Shown here: positions 1-6,831 of the stretch, in pieces
Position numbering within the stretch: the first letter of the stretch is position 1
Layout: each line of letters opens with the position of its first letter
Assembly: GCA_020248785.1 (NCBI GenBank)
Contig: JADCGX010000111.1
Location: 1-34,427, forward strand
Direction of reading: 5' to 3'
DNA: 34,427 nucleotides
From: Burkholderiales bacterium
Lineage (GTDB): Bacteria > Pseudomonadota > Gammaproteobacteria > Burkholderiales > Burkholderiaceae_F
Notes under the pieces: model-generated
What the model was told of the DNA's origin: nothing
Seen by the model: only the letters and a program-made list of their open reading frames with translations
Databases searched by the model: none
Position numbers and translations under genes: made by a program

Positions 1-45
1 GACGCCGTTGTTCGCATGCAGATCGATCGCGCCATACACTGTCAT
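1..45 (-). CDS. IS110-family transposase, N-terminal fragment (runs off the left edge)
   Basis: Only the first 15 codons are in the window, reading MTVYGAIDLHANNGV on the minus strand. A start followed by a short strand and then 'IDLHANN' is typical of IS110/IS1111-type transposases, where this Asp is the first residue of the DEDD catalytic set. A good ribosome binding site (GGAAGGAGA) lies 6-8 bases upstream of the ATG at 45, which supports a real start. The rest of the gene lies outside the window, so it is not known whether the element is intact. The family call rests on very few residues. Confidence 0.55.
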   Translation of the reverse strand, partial: MTVYGAIDLHANNGV

Positions 46-602
46 CGTCGCTCTCCTTCCGGGCCTGTGCCCGTTGCACTTCGCACACAACGAACATACG
101 CCCGGTCGGAGAGCCGGCTAGATGATCCTCAGGCTCGAATTTCACCAGGCGTCGAAGGCACGATCGCCCGCCCAGCCACTGCGGCTAGACCACTCAAGCG
201 GCGCCCTACACCAGATCCATCACCGCCAGCCTTGTCGACTGCACCATGCGCTTACTCTCCGCGCAGACTTCGTTCCCCACCCACAGTTCAGCATCACGTC
301 ATCGAGGCGACATGCAGAACTTGCTCGCGTGATGGCGCTGACTTTGCCGGCCGTAGAGCGGGCCGGTTCTCGCCGCAGGGATGCGCAGGATCTCGATGCG
401 CTCGTTCTGTCCAGAGCGAACAGCATGTATCGCAGCGCCCGGCGGCACACGCTGCCCGTCGACAACGACCTGCGTGCTCTGTCCATGCCGAGCATGGCGA
501 AACGCCCGCAATCTCGGCGAGTCGCGCGGCGGCGGAGCCGGCCGCGATCACTGCGTTGCTGCGGGTGGCGCCGCCGGCCGCCGCGAAGGTGCCGCGTCCG
601 CC

Positions 603-630
603 CGCTCAACACGCCACGCCGCGTTGAGCG
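603..630. promoter_or_regulatory. Inverted repeat, 8-bp arms, upstream of dctQ
   Basis: CGCTCAAC at 603-610 is perfectly complementary to GTTGAGCG at 623-630, with a 12-base spacer. It has no following T-run, so a rho-independent terminator is not supported. It lies about 180 bp upstream of dctQ and could be an operator or a transcript hairpin; the sequence alone does not decide. Confidence 0.3.
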
Positions 631-641
631 ACGCGCGGGTT

Positions 642-657
642 CCGCACAAGTGTGCGG
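642..657. promoter_or_regulatory. Short perfect palindrome CCGCACA-AG-TGTGCGG
   Basis: A nearly contiguous dyad of two 7-base arms separated by two bases. As RNA it would be a 6-bp stem with a 4-base loop; as DNA it is a compact two-fold site like many repressor operators. It sits 12 bases after the preceding inverted repeat and 150 bp before the TRAP permease genes. The binding protein is unknown. Confidence 0.3.
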
Positions 658-806
658 GCGCGGCGTGAGGACATCGCAGGCAAGTTCAGGCGAAACAGAT
701 CACGCACCATGGACGGCCGACGGTTCGCCCTCGCGCTGTGGTGCAGGCACAACCCGGCCTGCGGAACACGCCGCTAAGCTGCCCTGCCGCTGGTTCGAGG
801 TCTCCC

Positions 807-1319
807 ATGCGCGCCGTTGAACGCTACTTTGTCCTCATCAATCGCTGGCTGTTGATCGTTCTGCTCACAGCCATGGTGGCGATCGTGTTCGCCAACGTGG
901 TGATGCGCTACGTGTTTGGCACCTCGGTGATCTGGTCCGAGGAAGTGGCGCGCCATCTGATGATCTGGTTGACCTTCGTTGGTAGCGGCCTGGCACTGCG
1001 CACCGGGGCGCAAATCGGCATCGACAGTCTGCAGGACGCCCTGCCTAGGTCGGCCGCTCGTGTACTGCGCCTGGTGCTCGCGCTGGCGATGCTGGCCCTG
1101 TTTGTCGCGCTGGCCTGGTACGGGATCGACTACGCCACGCGCACTCGCTTCCAGATCAGCGCGGCGCTGGGCATTTCCATGATGTACGTGTACTTGGGCA
1201 TGCCGATCGGTTGCGCTCTGCTCGCGGCGCACCTGCTGTTCGTGCTGCGCGGCTACGTGCGCGGCCGCGAGTTTGCCAACGATGACGGTGTGACGCAGGA
1301 CGCCGCGGCGGCCTTGTGA
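807..1319 (+). CDS. dctQ: TRAP transporter small permease (DctQ family)
   Basis: A 170-residue inner-membrane protein with four hydrophobic segments at about residues 12-33, 45-65, 85-107 and 125-148. It carries the typical DctQ signature 'VFANVVMRYVFG' followed by 'WSEEVARHLMIWLTFVG'. DctQ joins the large permease DctM in sodium-driven TRAP uptake of organic acids delivered by a periplasmic binding protein. The ATG at 807 is chosen because GAGG lies just upstream and the protein begins directly before the first membrane segment; the frame stays open to 738, but that extension is not DctQ-like. The dctM GTG follows after ten bases, so the two form an operon. The substrate cannot be read from the sequence. 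Confidence 0.88.
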   Translation: MRAVERYFVLINRWLLIVLLTAMVAIVFANVVMRYVFGTSVIWSEEVARHLMIWLTFVGSGLALRTGAQIGIDSLQDALPRSAARVLRLVLALAMLALFVALAWYGIDYATRTRFQISAALGISMMYVYLGMPIGCALLAAHLLFVLRGYVRGREFANDDGVTQDAAAAL

Positions 1320-1329
1320 GGGTAAGCCG

Positions 1330-2628
1330 GTGACGATGTCGCTGATCTTGGCCGTCTGCACGGTCGTTCTGCTGGCCGTCGGGCTGCCGGTCGGCTTCAC
1401 GCTGGCCGGGGCGACGCTGATTGCAGTGTGGCTCGGCAGCGACTATCCGCTGGTGGTCGTGCTCAAGGAGATGTTCACGGGCATCGACAGCTTTGCGCTG
1501 CTGGCGGTGCCGTTCTTCATCCTGGCGGCCGAGCTGATGAGCGGCGGTTCGTTGACCGAGGTGCTGCTGCGCTTTGCCAGCCAGTTTGTCGGTCACCGGC
1601 GCGGCGGCCTGGGTCATGCCAATGTCCTGAGCCTGACGCTGTTCTCCGGCATCAGCGGCTCGGCGCTGGCCGACGCCGCCGGCCCGGGTGCGATGCTGGT
1701 GCGCATGATGGAGCGGGCGGGCTACGACCGCAGCTACGCGGCGGCGCTCACCGCGTCGACCGCGATCATCGGGCCGATCATCCCGCCGTCGATCATCATG
1801 ATCATCTACTGCATGCAGGACGACCGGGTCACGCCGCTCGGTCTGTTCATGGCGGGCATCGTGCCGGGCCTGCTGATCGCCGGCGCGATGATGCTCACCA
1901 ACCAGATCATTTGCATGCGGCGCAACTTCAAGTCCGACGTGCCGCGCCCGAACCTGGCCGAGATGCTGATGAACTCGGTGCGCGCCGTGCCGGCGCTGAT
2001 GCTGCCGGTCATCATCCTCGGTGGCATGCGCAGCGGCATGTTCACGCCGACGGAGGCCTCGGTCGTGGCCGTGGTCTACGCGCTGCTCGTCGGCAAGCTC
2101 GTCTATCGCACGCTGCAGTGGCGCATGCTGCCGGTCATCTTGTCGCGCACGGCCATCTTGACGGCGGCGGTGCTGTTCATCGTCGCGGCCAGCAATGCAT
2201 TTGCCTGGGTGCTGACGACCGAAAATGTTCCGCAGGCCATCTCGCAGTGGATCGCGCACCTGGGCCTTGGCCCGATCGAACTGCTGCTCATCATCAACCT
2301 GTTCCTGCTCTTATTCGGCATTTTCATCGAGCCCCTGCCGGGCGTGATGGTGCTGGTGCCGATCCTCGCGCCGGTGGCCCATGCGGCCGGCGTGGATCCG
2401 ATTCACTTCGCGATGATCGTGATCTACAACCTCACGCTTGGAATGATCACGCCACCGGTCGGCGGGCTGCTGTTCGTGACGAGTGCCGTCACCAAGGTAC
2501 CCCTGCCCGCCCTGTCGCGCGAACTCAAGCCGTTCATGCTGGCTCATCTGGGCGTGCTGCTCCTCATCACGCTCGTGCCAGCCTTGTCGACCTGGCTGCC
2601 GGCGCTCAGCGGCCTCGCTGTGAAGTAG
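1330..2628 (+). CDS. dctM: TRAP transporter large permease (DctM family)
   Basis: A 432-residue polytopic membrane protein, the usual length for the DctM/YiaN family, with about a dozen hydrophobic segments. Family hallmarks are 'FTGIDSFALLAVPFFILA' near residues 48-65, 'ALTASTAIIGPIIPPS' near 138-153, and 'LTLGMITPPVGGLLFV' near the C-terminus. The large subunit forms the transport path for a substrate such as a dicarboxylate or sugar acid, coupled to sodium. GTG at 1330 is preferred because GAGGGTAA stands at good spacing; ATG at 1336 would remove only two residues. The gene ends 99 bp from the convergent transglutaminase gene. No dctP gene is visible on either side, so the binding protein lies elsewhere or was lost. 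Confidence 0.92.
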   Translation: MTMSLILAVCTVVLLAVGLPVGFTLAGATLIAVWLGSDYPLVVVLKEMFTGIDSFALLAVPFFILAAELMSGGSLTEVLLRFASQFVGHRRGGLGHANVLSLTLFSGISGSALADAAGPGAMLVRMMERAGYDRSYAAALTASTAIIGPIIPPSIIMIIYCMQDDRVTPLGLFMAGIVPGLLIAGAMMLTNQIICMRRNFKSDVPRPNLAEMLMNSVRAVPALMLPVIILGGMRSGMFTPTEASVVAVVYALLVGKLVYRTLQWRMLPVILSRTAILTAAVLFIVAASNAFAWVLTTENVPQAISQWIAHLGLGPIELLLIINLFLLLFGIFIEPLPGVMVLVPILAPVAHAAGVDPIHFAMIVIYNLTLGMITPPVGGLLFVTSAVTKVPLPALSRELKPFMLAHLGVLLLITLVPALSTWLPALSGLAVK

Positions 2629-2634
2629 TCGGCA

Positions 2635-2648
2635 GGCCCGCACGGGCC
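2635..2648. terminator. Weak hairpin in the convergent dctM/transglutaminase gap
   Basis: GGCCC (2635-2639) pairs with GGGCC (2644-2648) across a GCAC loop, directly after the dctM stop. The same stretch also has GCAGGCC/GGCCTGC arms at about 2632-2638 and 2689-2695 that could form a longer alternative fold. No T-run follows, so this is at best a candidate terminator shared by two convergent operons. Confidence 0.25.
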
Positions 2649-2727
2649 GAGCGCGCCCAGCCGCAACCACCACGAACGGGGGCAGTTCCGGCCTGCGGTG
2701 AGTCCGAAATCAACCGACCGCGGCAGA

Positions 2728-3627
2728 TCACTGCGGCCCGTCGCCTTCCGCAGGCACCACGCTCACAGCCACCGACAGGCTGTGTTCACCGCCGCCGCGG
2801 ATCACGCCGCGCAGCGGCATCACGTCGCCGTAGTCGCGGCCGATGGCGAGCGTCACATGGGTGGTCGCCGTGCCCGGCAGCACTGCGTTGGTCGGGTCGA
2901 AGTCGACCCAGCCGAGGGGTGGGCACCACACACCGACCCAGGCGTGCGAGGCGTCCGCCCCAAGGAGGCGCGGCTGGCCGGGCGGAGGCTGCGTCAGCAA
3001 ATAGCCGCTGACGTAACGTGCCGGCAGTTGCAGCGCGCGCAGGGCGGCGATCATCAGATGGGCGAAGTCCTGGCACACACCGCGTCGTTGCCGCAACACC
3101 TGCGCCAGGGGCGTGTGCACCTCGGTTGCATTGCCGTCGTAGGTGAAGTCGGCGGCGATCCGTCGCATCAGATCGATGGCAGCCGCGAGAACCGGGCGCC
3201 CCGGCATGAACGATGCCGCCGCATAGTCTGCCAAGTCGGGCATGCGCGGCACGAACGGCGAGGCGAACACGAAGGCGCTGGCCGGCTCGAACGCGCCGCC
3301 GGCGCGATACTGGCAGGCGCGCCGCACCTCTTCCCAGGGCGCCGAGGGCGCGTCGGTGAGATCGCCGGCACGGGCGAGTCGCACCGTGCTGCCGGCGACC
3401 ACGCGCAGACTGTCGTGCGGCGTGTACAAGGCGAACGCATCGCGTCGGTTGCCAAAGACGTCGCTGCTCTCGGTCCAATGCTGCGGCTGCGGCTCGATCG
3501 CCAGGGCGGTTGTCGCCACGCGCTGCCAAGGCAGCGCGCACGGCCGCAGATGGGCCAGGTGCTGCGCCAGGTCGACGCGCGCCGCATAGGCGTAGTGCGT
3601 TTCGTGGGTGACGTGCAGGATGGTCAT
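2728..3627 (-). CDS. Transglutaminase-like cysteine peptidase family protein (stand-alone)
   Basis: A 299-residue protein beginning MTILHVTHETHYAYA, the start of the bacterial transglutaminase-like N-terminal domain (about residues 1-85). The transglutaminase core follows, with a papain-like triad: Cys in 'RGVCQDFAHLM' near 184, His in 'DASHAWVGVW' near 230 and Asp in 'GWVDFDPTN' near 243. Such proteins are usually thought to cleave or transfer peptide amide bonds in the cytoplasm; no signal peptide is seen. An alternative ATG at 3654 overlaps the acetyltransferase stop as ATGA but lacks a ribosome binding site. The start at 3627 has AAGGG upstream and matches the usual N-terminus. It is the last gene of the minus-strand ATP-grasp/alpha-E/Anbu cluster. 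Confidence 0.88.
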   Translation of the reverse strand: MTILHVTHETHYAYAARVDLAQHLAHLRPCALPWQRVATTALAIEPQPQHWTESSDVFGNRRDAFALYTPHDSLRVVAGSTVRLARAGDLTDAPSAPWEEVRRACQYRAGGAFEPASAFVFASPFVPRMPDLADYAAASFMPGRPVLAAAIDLMRRIAADFTYDGNATEVHTPLAQVLRQRRGVCQDFAHLMIAALRALQLPARYVSGYLLTQPPPGQPRLLGADASHAWVGVWCPPLGWVDFDPTNAVLPGTATTHVTLAIGRDYGDVMPLRGVIRGGGEHSLSVAVSVVPAEGDGPQ

Positions 3628-3650
3628 CGGGGCGCCCTTGGTGCCCTCGC

Positions 3651-4229
3651 TCATGCGCGGGCCAACCCGCCGCAGGCCGCCAGCGGCACGGCGAGCAGGA
3701 GCTGCGGCCGCGCACGGTGTGGCAGGTCGGGCAGCGGCGCGGGCGTCTGGCCCACCTGCCGCGCACCGCAGTGCAGATAGAACGGCGCAGCAAACGGGTC
3801 CGCGTCGACGCTCAGTGCGCGCCAGCCGTGGGCTGCCGCGTGAGCGCAGGCATGCGCCAGCAACTGGCGACCAAAGCCGCGGCCGATGTGCGCAGGCAGC
3901 AGCCACAGGTTGTCCAGCTCGCAGGCCTGACCGTCCACCAGCAGGCTGTGAAAGCCAATCACCTCGCCCGCCAGCACGCCAACGAAGGCGGATTGCACCG
4001 ACATCTGCGCCGTGAGGTGAACGGGCAGCACGCGCAACCGTGGCCGCAACACCGCCATTTGCGCGGCGCTGTAGCCCCAGTGCATCTTCGAAGCCACCGC
4101 GAGCGCATGCAACGACTCCGCTTCGTCGCTGCGCGCTTGCCGTAGAGCGAGGCAGGGCCGTGGTGGCGCAGCGCGCGCCGCGTCAGTCTGCGCGCGGTCA
4201 GCGTGATCAGCGTGATGGGCCGGCGCCAT
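3651..4229 (-). CDS. GNAT-family N-acetyltransferase
   Basis: A 192-residue protein with a GNAT fold. The acetyl-CoA-binding motif A is visible as 'LDNLWLLPAHIGRGFGRQLL' around residues 107-126, and motif B as 'APFYLHCGARQVGQ' near 152-165. The N-terminal 25 residues are Ala/His-rich and may not all be translated; GNAT-like sequence begins at 'CLALRQARSDEAESLHALA'. The gene starts three bases after the stop of the fused ATP-grasp/alpha-E gene, and its stop overlaps an ATG candidate of the transglutaminase gene, so it is almost certainly co-transcribed with the cluster. This suggests acetylation of an amine substrate, product or partner of the pathway; that role is inference. Confidence 0.85.
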   Translation of the reverse strand: MAPAHHADHADRAQTDAARAAPPRPCLALRQARSDEAESLHALAVASKMHWGYSAAQMAVLRPRLRVLPVHLTAQMSVQSAFVGVLAGEVIGFHSLLVDGQACELDNLWLLPAHIGRGFGRQLLAHACAHAAAHGWRALSVDADPFAAPFYLHCGARQVGQTPAPLPDLPHRARPQLLLAVPLAACGGLARA

Positions 4230-4232
4230 GCC

Positions 4233-6800
4233 TTAACCCAGCACCTGATATCCAGCCGCGTGGCTGAAGTAGCGCGCGCCGATGCCGTCCGAAAGCGCGT
4301 AGGCGGTCAGGCGCAAGGCCTCCGTCTGCGCCGCCAAGGCCGGCAGCCGGCGTTGCTCGTCAAGGGCGCACAGCTCGGCCAGACTGGGCCATGACTCCAA
4401 CGGCGCGAGCACAGCGAGCAGTTGCGCAGGCGGCGTGGGCAAGCGCGCCAGCTCGGCGCGCAGCAACTCGGCCACGCAGGCGAGCGCGCGCGGGTTGGCC
4501 GTGTCCTGCACCAGCAGATGCAGCAATGGCGGCAGCTCATGGCGCCCTTGATACAACGCGCGGTAGGTGACAACGCTGTCGAACAGCGCCAGCACGGGGT
4601 CGAAGCCACCGTCCTCGCGCAGCGCGCCGGTGGCCTCGAACGCCGCGAGCGTGCCGGCAAGACACGCCAGCCGCTCGATCTGGCGACCGATGGTGAGCAG
4701 ACGCCAGCCGTCGTCGCGGGTCATGCGATCGGCTTGCGCGCCCGCCAGCGCGGCAAGATCGACGCTCAGCCGTCGCAGGGCATCGACGGCCCGTGCCGCG
4801 ACCGAGCCACGCGCCGCGCTTTGCTGTGCCTCATCGAGCGCAAAGCGTTCCAGCGCCTGCCGCAACAGGCGCCAGTGCTCCGCCGACAGTCGCTCCTTGA
4901 TCTGGCTGCCGGCCCGTCGCATGGCGGCCAGGTTGAAGGCGACACTTGCCGTTGCGGTGTCCTGCAGCCCCGCAAGCAGCGTCCGCTCGAACACGCTGGC
5001 AGCATGCGCGGCAGTGGGCGCGGGTGTGTTGGGCGGCACCAGGGCGTGCTCGACTGCGAGCCGCCCGAGTACGGCCGCGAGTGCCGGCACGGGCGCGGTA
5101 TCCCCCGCCACCATTGCCAGCGCCGCCTGCGCGAGTCGCGCGGTGTGTTCGGCCCGCTCGGCATAACGCCCCATCCAAAACAGATTCTCGGCGGCACGGC
5201 TGGTCACCGGACGCCGCTGCTGCGCCAGGTCTTCAGGGCGCAGCGGCTCCGGCAGCATCGAGTAGCGATCGACGTGGCCGTCGGTCTGCACCCAGGTGTC
5301 GAGCGAGCTGCCGCCGCGCTGCATCGACACGACGCGCTGCGCGCGGCCGGCGATGCGGGTCAATCCACCGGGCATCGCGTGCCAACGCCCGTCGCCGTCG
5401 GCGATGGCGAACACCCGCACCATGGCCGCACGCGGCAGCAGCAGGCCGTCCTGCCACACGCGGGCCTGCGACAGCGGCAGGTAATCCTGCACGGTGTAAT
5501 CGCCAGGATCCGCCGCGATCCGTGCGCGCAGCGCCTGCAGCATCGATGGCGACAACTCGGCGCCGATCACGGCGTCAATGGCGCGATCATCGCCACCGCG
5601 CAACGGATAGGTTGGCTTGATCACTTTTTCTGCGAGTTTGTCGGCCACCGCCTCCCAAGCGGCCGCCTCGCCGCACCACCAACTCGCGAGCGATGGCAGC
5701 CCGAGCGGCTCGCCCAGCAGGCGCTCGCAAATGGCCGGCAAGAAGCCCTGGAGCGCGGGGCTTTCGAGAAAACCCGAGCCCAAACCGTTGGCGACCAGCA
5801 CCTGGCCGGCTCGGACCGCCTGCAGCAGTCCGGGCACACCAAGCGCGGAGTCGGGGCGCAGTTCCAGCGGGTCGCAGAAGTCGTCGTCCAACCGGCGCAG
5901 GATTGCGTGCACGCGCTCCAGGCCGTGCACGGTCTTCAGGAACACGCAGTCCTCGCGCACCGTCAGGTCCGAGCCTTCGACCAGTGGCACACCCAGATAG
6001 CGCGCCAGATAGGCCTGCTCGAAGTAGGTCTCGTTGTACGGCCCCGGCGTGAGCAGCACGATGCGCGGCGACCCGCCATGCGCGGGACGCGGTGCGTGCC
6101 GCGTGGTGGTGTCGAGCAGCCGTCGGAAGCTGGCCGCGAGCCGCTGCACCGACAGCGCGCGAAACGCGTCCGGAAACTGGCGCGAGACGATCAGCCGGTT
6201 CTGCAGCGCGTAGCCCAGCCCGGACGGCGCCTGCGTGCGGTTGGACACTACCCACCAGCGACCATCGGGCGCGCGGGCCAGATCGAAGGCCGCGATCTGC
6301 AGGTAGGTGCCGCCGACCGGCCGCGCTCCCGCCAGCGGCCGCAGGTAGCCCGGATGGCAAAACACGAGTGCCGGCGGCAGCAGTCCCTCGCCAAGCAGGC
6401 GCTGCTCACCATAGATGTCATGCAGGGTACGGGACAGCACCGCCGCGCGCTGCGTGACACCACGCTCGATCTCGCGCCACTCGCCGGCGGTGATGATGAA
6501 AGGCAGCAGGTCGAGCGACCAGGGCCGCGCCGGGCCCTGCACATCGTCCGCGCCGTGCTCGGAGTAGACGTTGTAGGTGATGCCATCGTCGCGAATCTGC
6601 CGCTGCAGCGCCGCCACGCGTCGATCGAGGTCACCCAGTTCGTCGGTGGCCAGCCGCTGGAAGAACGCCTGCCAGTGCGGGCGGAACATCCCTTCGGTCT
6701 GGTTGAGCTCGTCGTAATGCGCAGCCTGTACCGGCACCGTGCGCGCCAATGCGGCGGCGGCGGGGTTCGACTCGTCGAAGGAAAAACTGGCCTGAGCCAT
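4233..6800 (-). CDS. Circularly permuted ATP-grasp enzyme fused to an alpha-E domain
   Basis: An 855-residue two-domain protein. Residues 1 to about 500 form a COG2308-type circularly permuted ATP-grasp domain, with 'GITYNVYSEHGADD' near 72, 'LTPGPYNETYFEQAYLAR' near 250, 'RRLDDDFCDPLELRPDS' near 302 and the ATP-binding strand 'EKVIKPTYPLRGGDDRAID' near 390. From about 533 an alpha-E domain (COG2307) begins with 'SRAAENLFWMGRYAERAEHT'. ATP-grasp enzymes join a carboxylate to an amine through an acyl-phosphate; alpha-E is an all-helical partner of unknown action. The two domains occur as separate proteins elsewhere in this same cluster, so the fusion indicates that they work together. The gene begins 31 bp after the transglutaminase/DUF2126 gene. 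Confidence 0.9.
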   Translation of the reverse strand: MAQASFSFDESNPAAAALARTVPVQAAHYDELNQTEGMFRPHWQAFFQRLATDELGDLDRRVAALQRQIRDDGITYNVYSEHGADDVQGPARPWSLDLLPFIITAGEWREIERGVTQRAAVLSRTLHDIYGEQRLLGEGLLPPALVFCHPGYLRPLAGARPVGGTYLQIAAFDLARAPDGRWWVVSNRTQAPSGLGYALQNRLIVSRQFPDAFRALSVQRLAASFRRLLDTTTRHAPRPAHGGSPRIVLLTPGPYNETYFEQAYLARYLGVPLVEGSDLTVREDCVFLKTVHGLERVHAILRRLDDDFCDPLELRPDSALGVPGLLQAVRAGQVLVANGLGSGFLESPALQGFLPAICERLLGEPLGLPSLASWWCGEAAAWEAVADKLAEKVIKPTYPLRGGDDRAIDAVIGAELSPSMLQALRARIAADPGDYTVQDYLPLSQARVWQDGLLLPRAAMVRVFAIADGDGRWHAMPGGLTRIAGRAQRVVSMQRGGSSLDTWVQTDGHVDRYSMLPEPLRPEDLAQQRRPVTSRAAENLFWMGRYAERAEHTARLAQAALAMVAGDTAPVPALAAVLGRLAVEHALVPPNTPAPTAAHAASVFERTLLAGLQDTATASVAFNLAAMRRAGSQIKERLSAEHWRLLRQALERFALDEAQQSAARGSVAARAVDALRRLSVDLAALAGAQADRMTRDDGWRLLTIGRQIERLACLAGTLAAFEATGALREDGGFDPVLALFDSVVTYRALYQGRHELPPLLHLLVQDTANPRALACVAELLRAELARLPTPPAQLLAVLAPLESWPSLAELCALDEQRRLPALAAQTEALRLTAYALSDGIGARYFSHAAGYQVLG

Positions 6801-6831
6801 CGCTCACGCGTCCGCGCGGCGCCGCGCTGAC

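Larger units (their letters stand above)
46..806. other. Non-coding stretch between IS110 fragment and TRAP genes
   Basis: About 760 bp with no convincing gene. Several frames are open because of the high GC, but their translations are rich in Arg, Cys and Ser clusters, as expected of shadow frames. One minus-strand segment at about 302-480 translates to a more protein-like string containing 'VVVDGQRVPPG' and 'NERIEILRIP', without a start or family match that I can name; it may be a gene remnant. The right part contains two hairpins, listed separately. A TRAP solute-binding gene (dctP), often found just upstream of dctQ, is not here. Confidence 0.5.

Noticed and set aside
302..480. Minus-strand segment with protein-like stretches ('VVVDGQRVPPG')
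   Set aside because: It has no proper start, Shine-Dalgarno sequence or family I can name, so it is mentioned only as a possible remnant in the non-coding entry.
4422..6830. 802-codon open frame on the plus strand opposite the ATP-grasp/alpha-E fusion
   Set aside because: Shadow frame caused by codon bias; no motif and no plausible start context.
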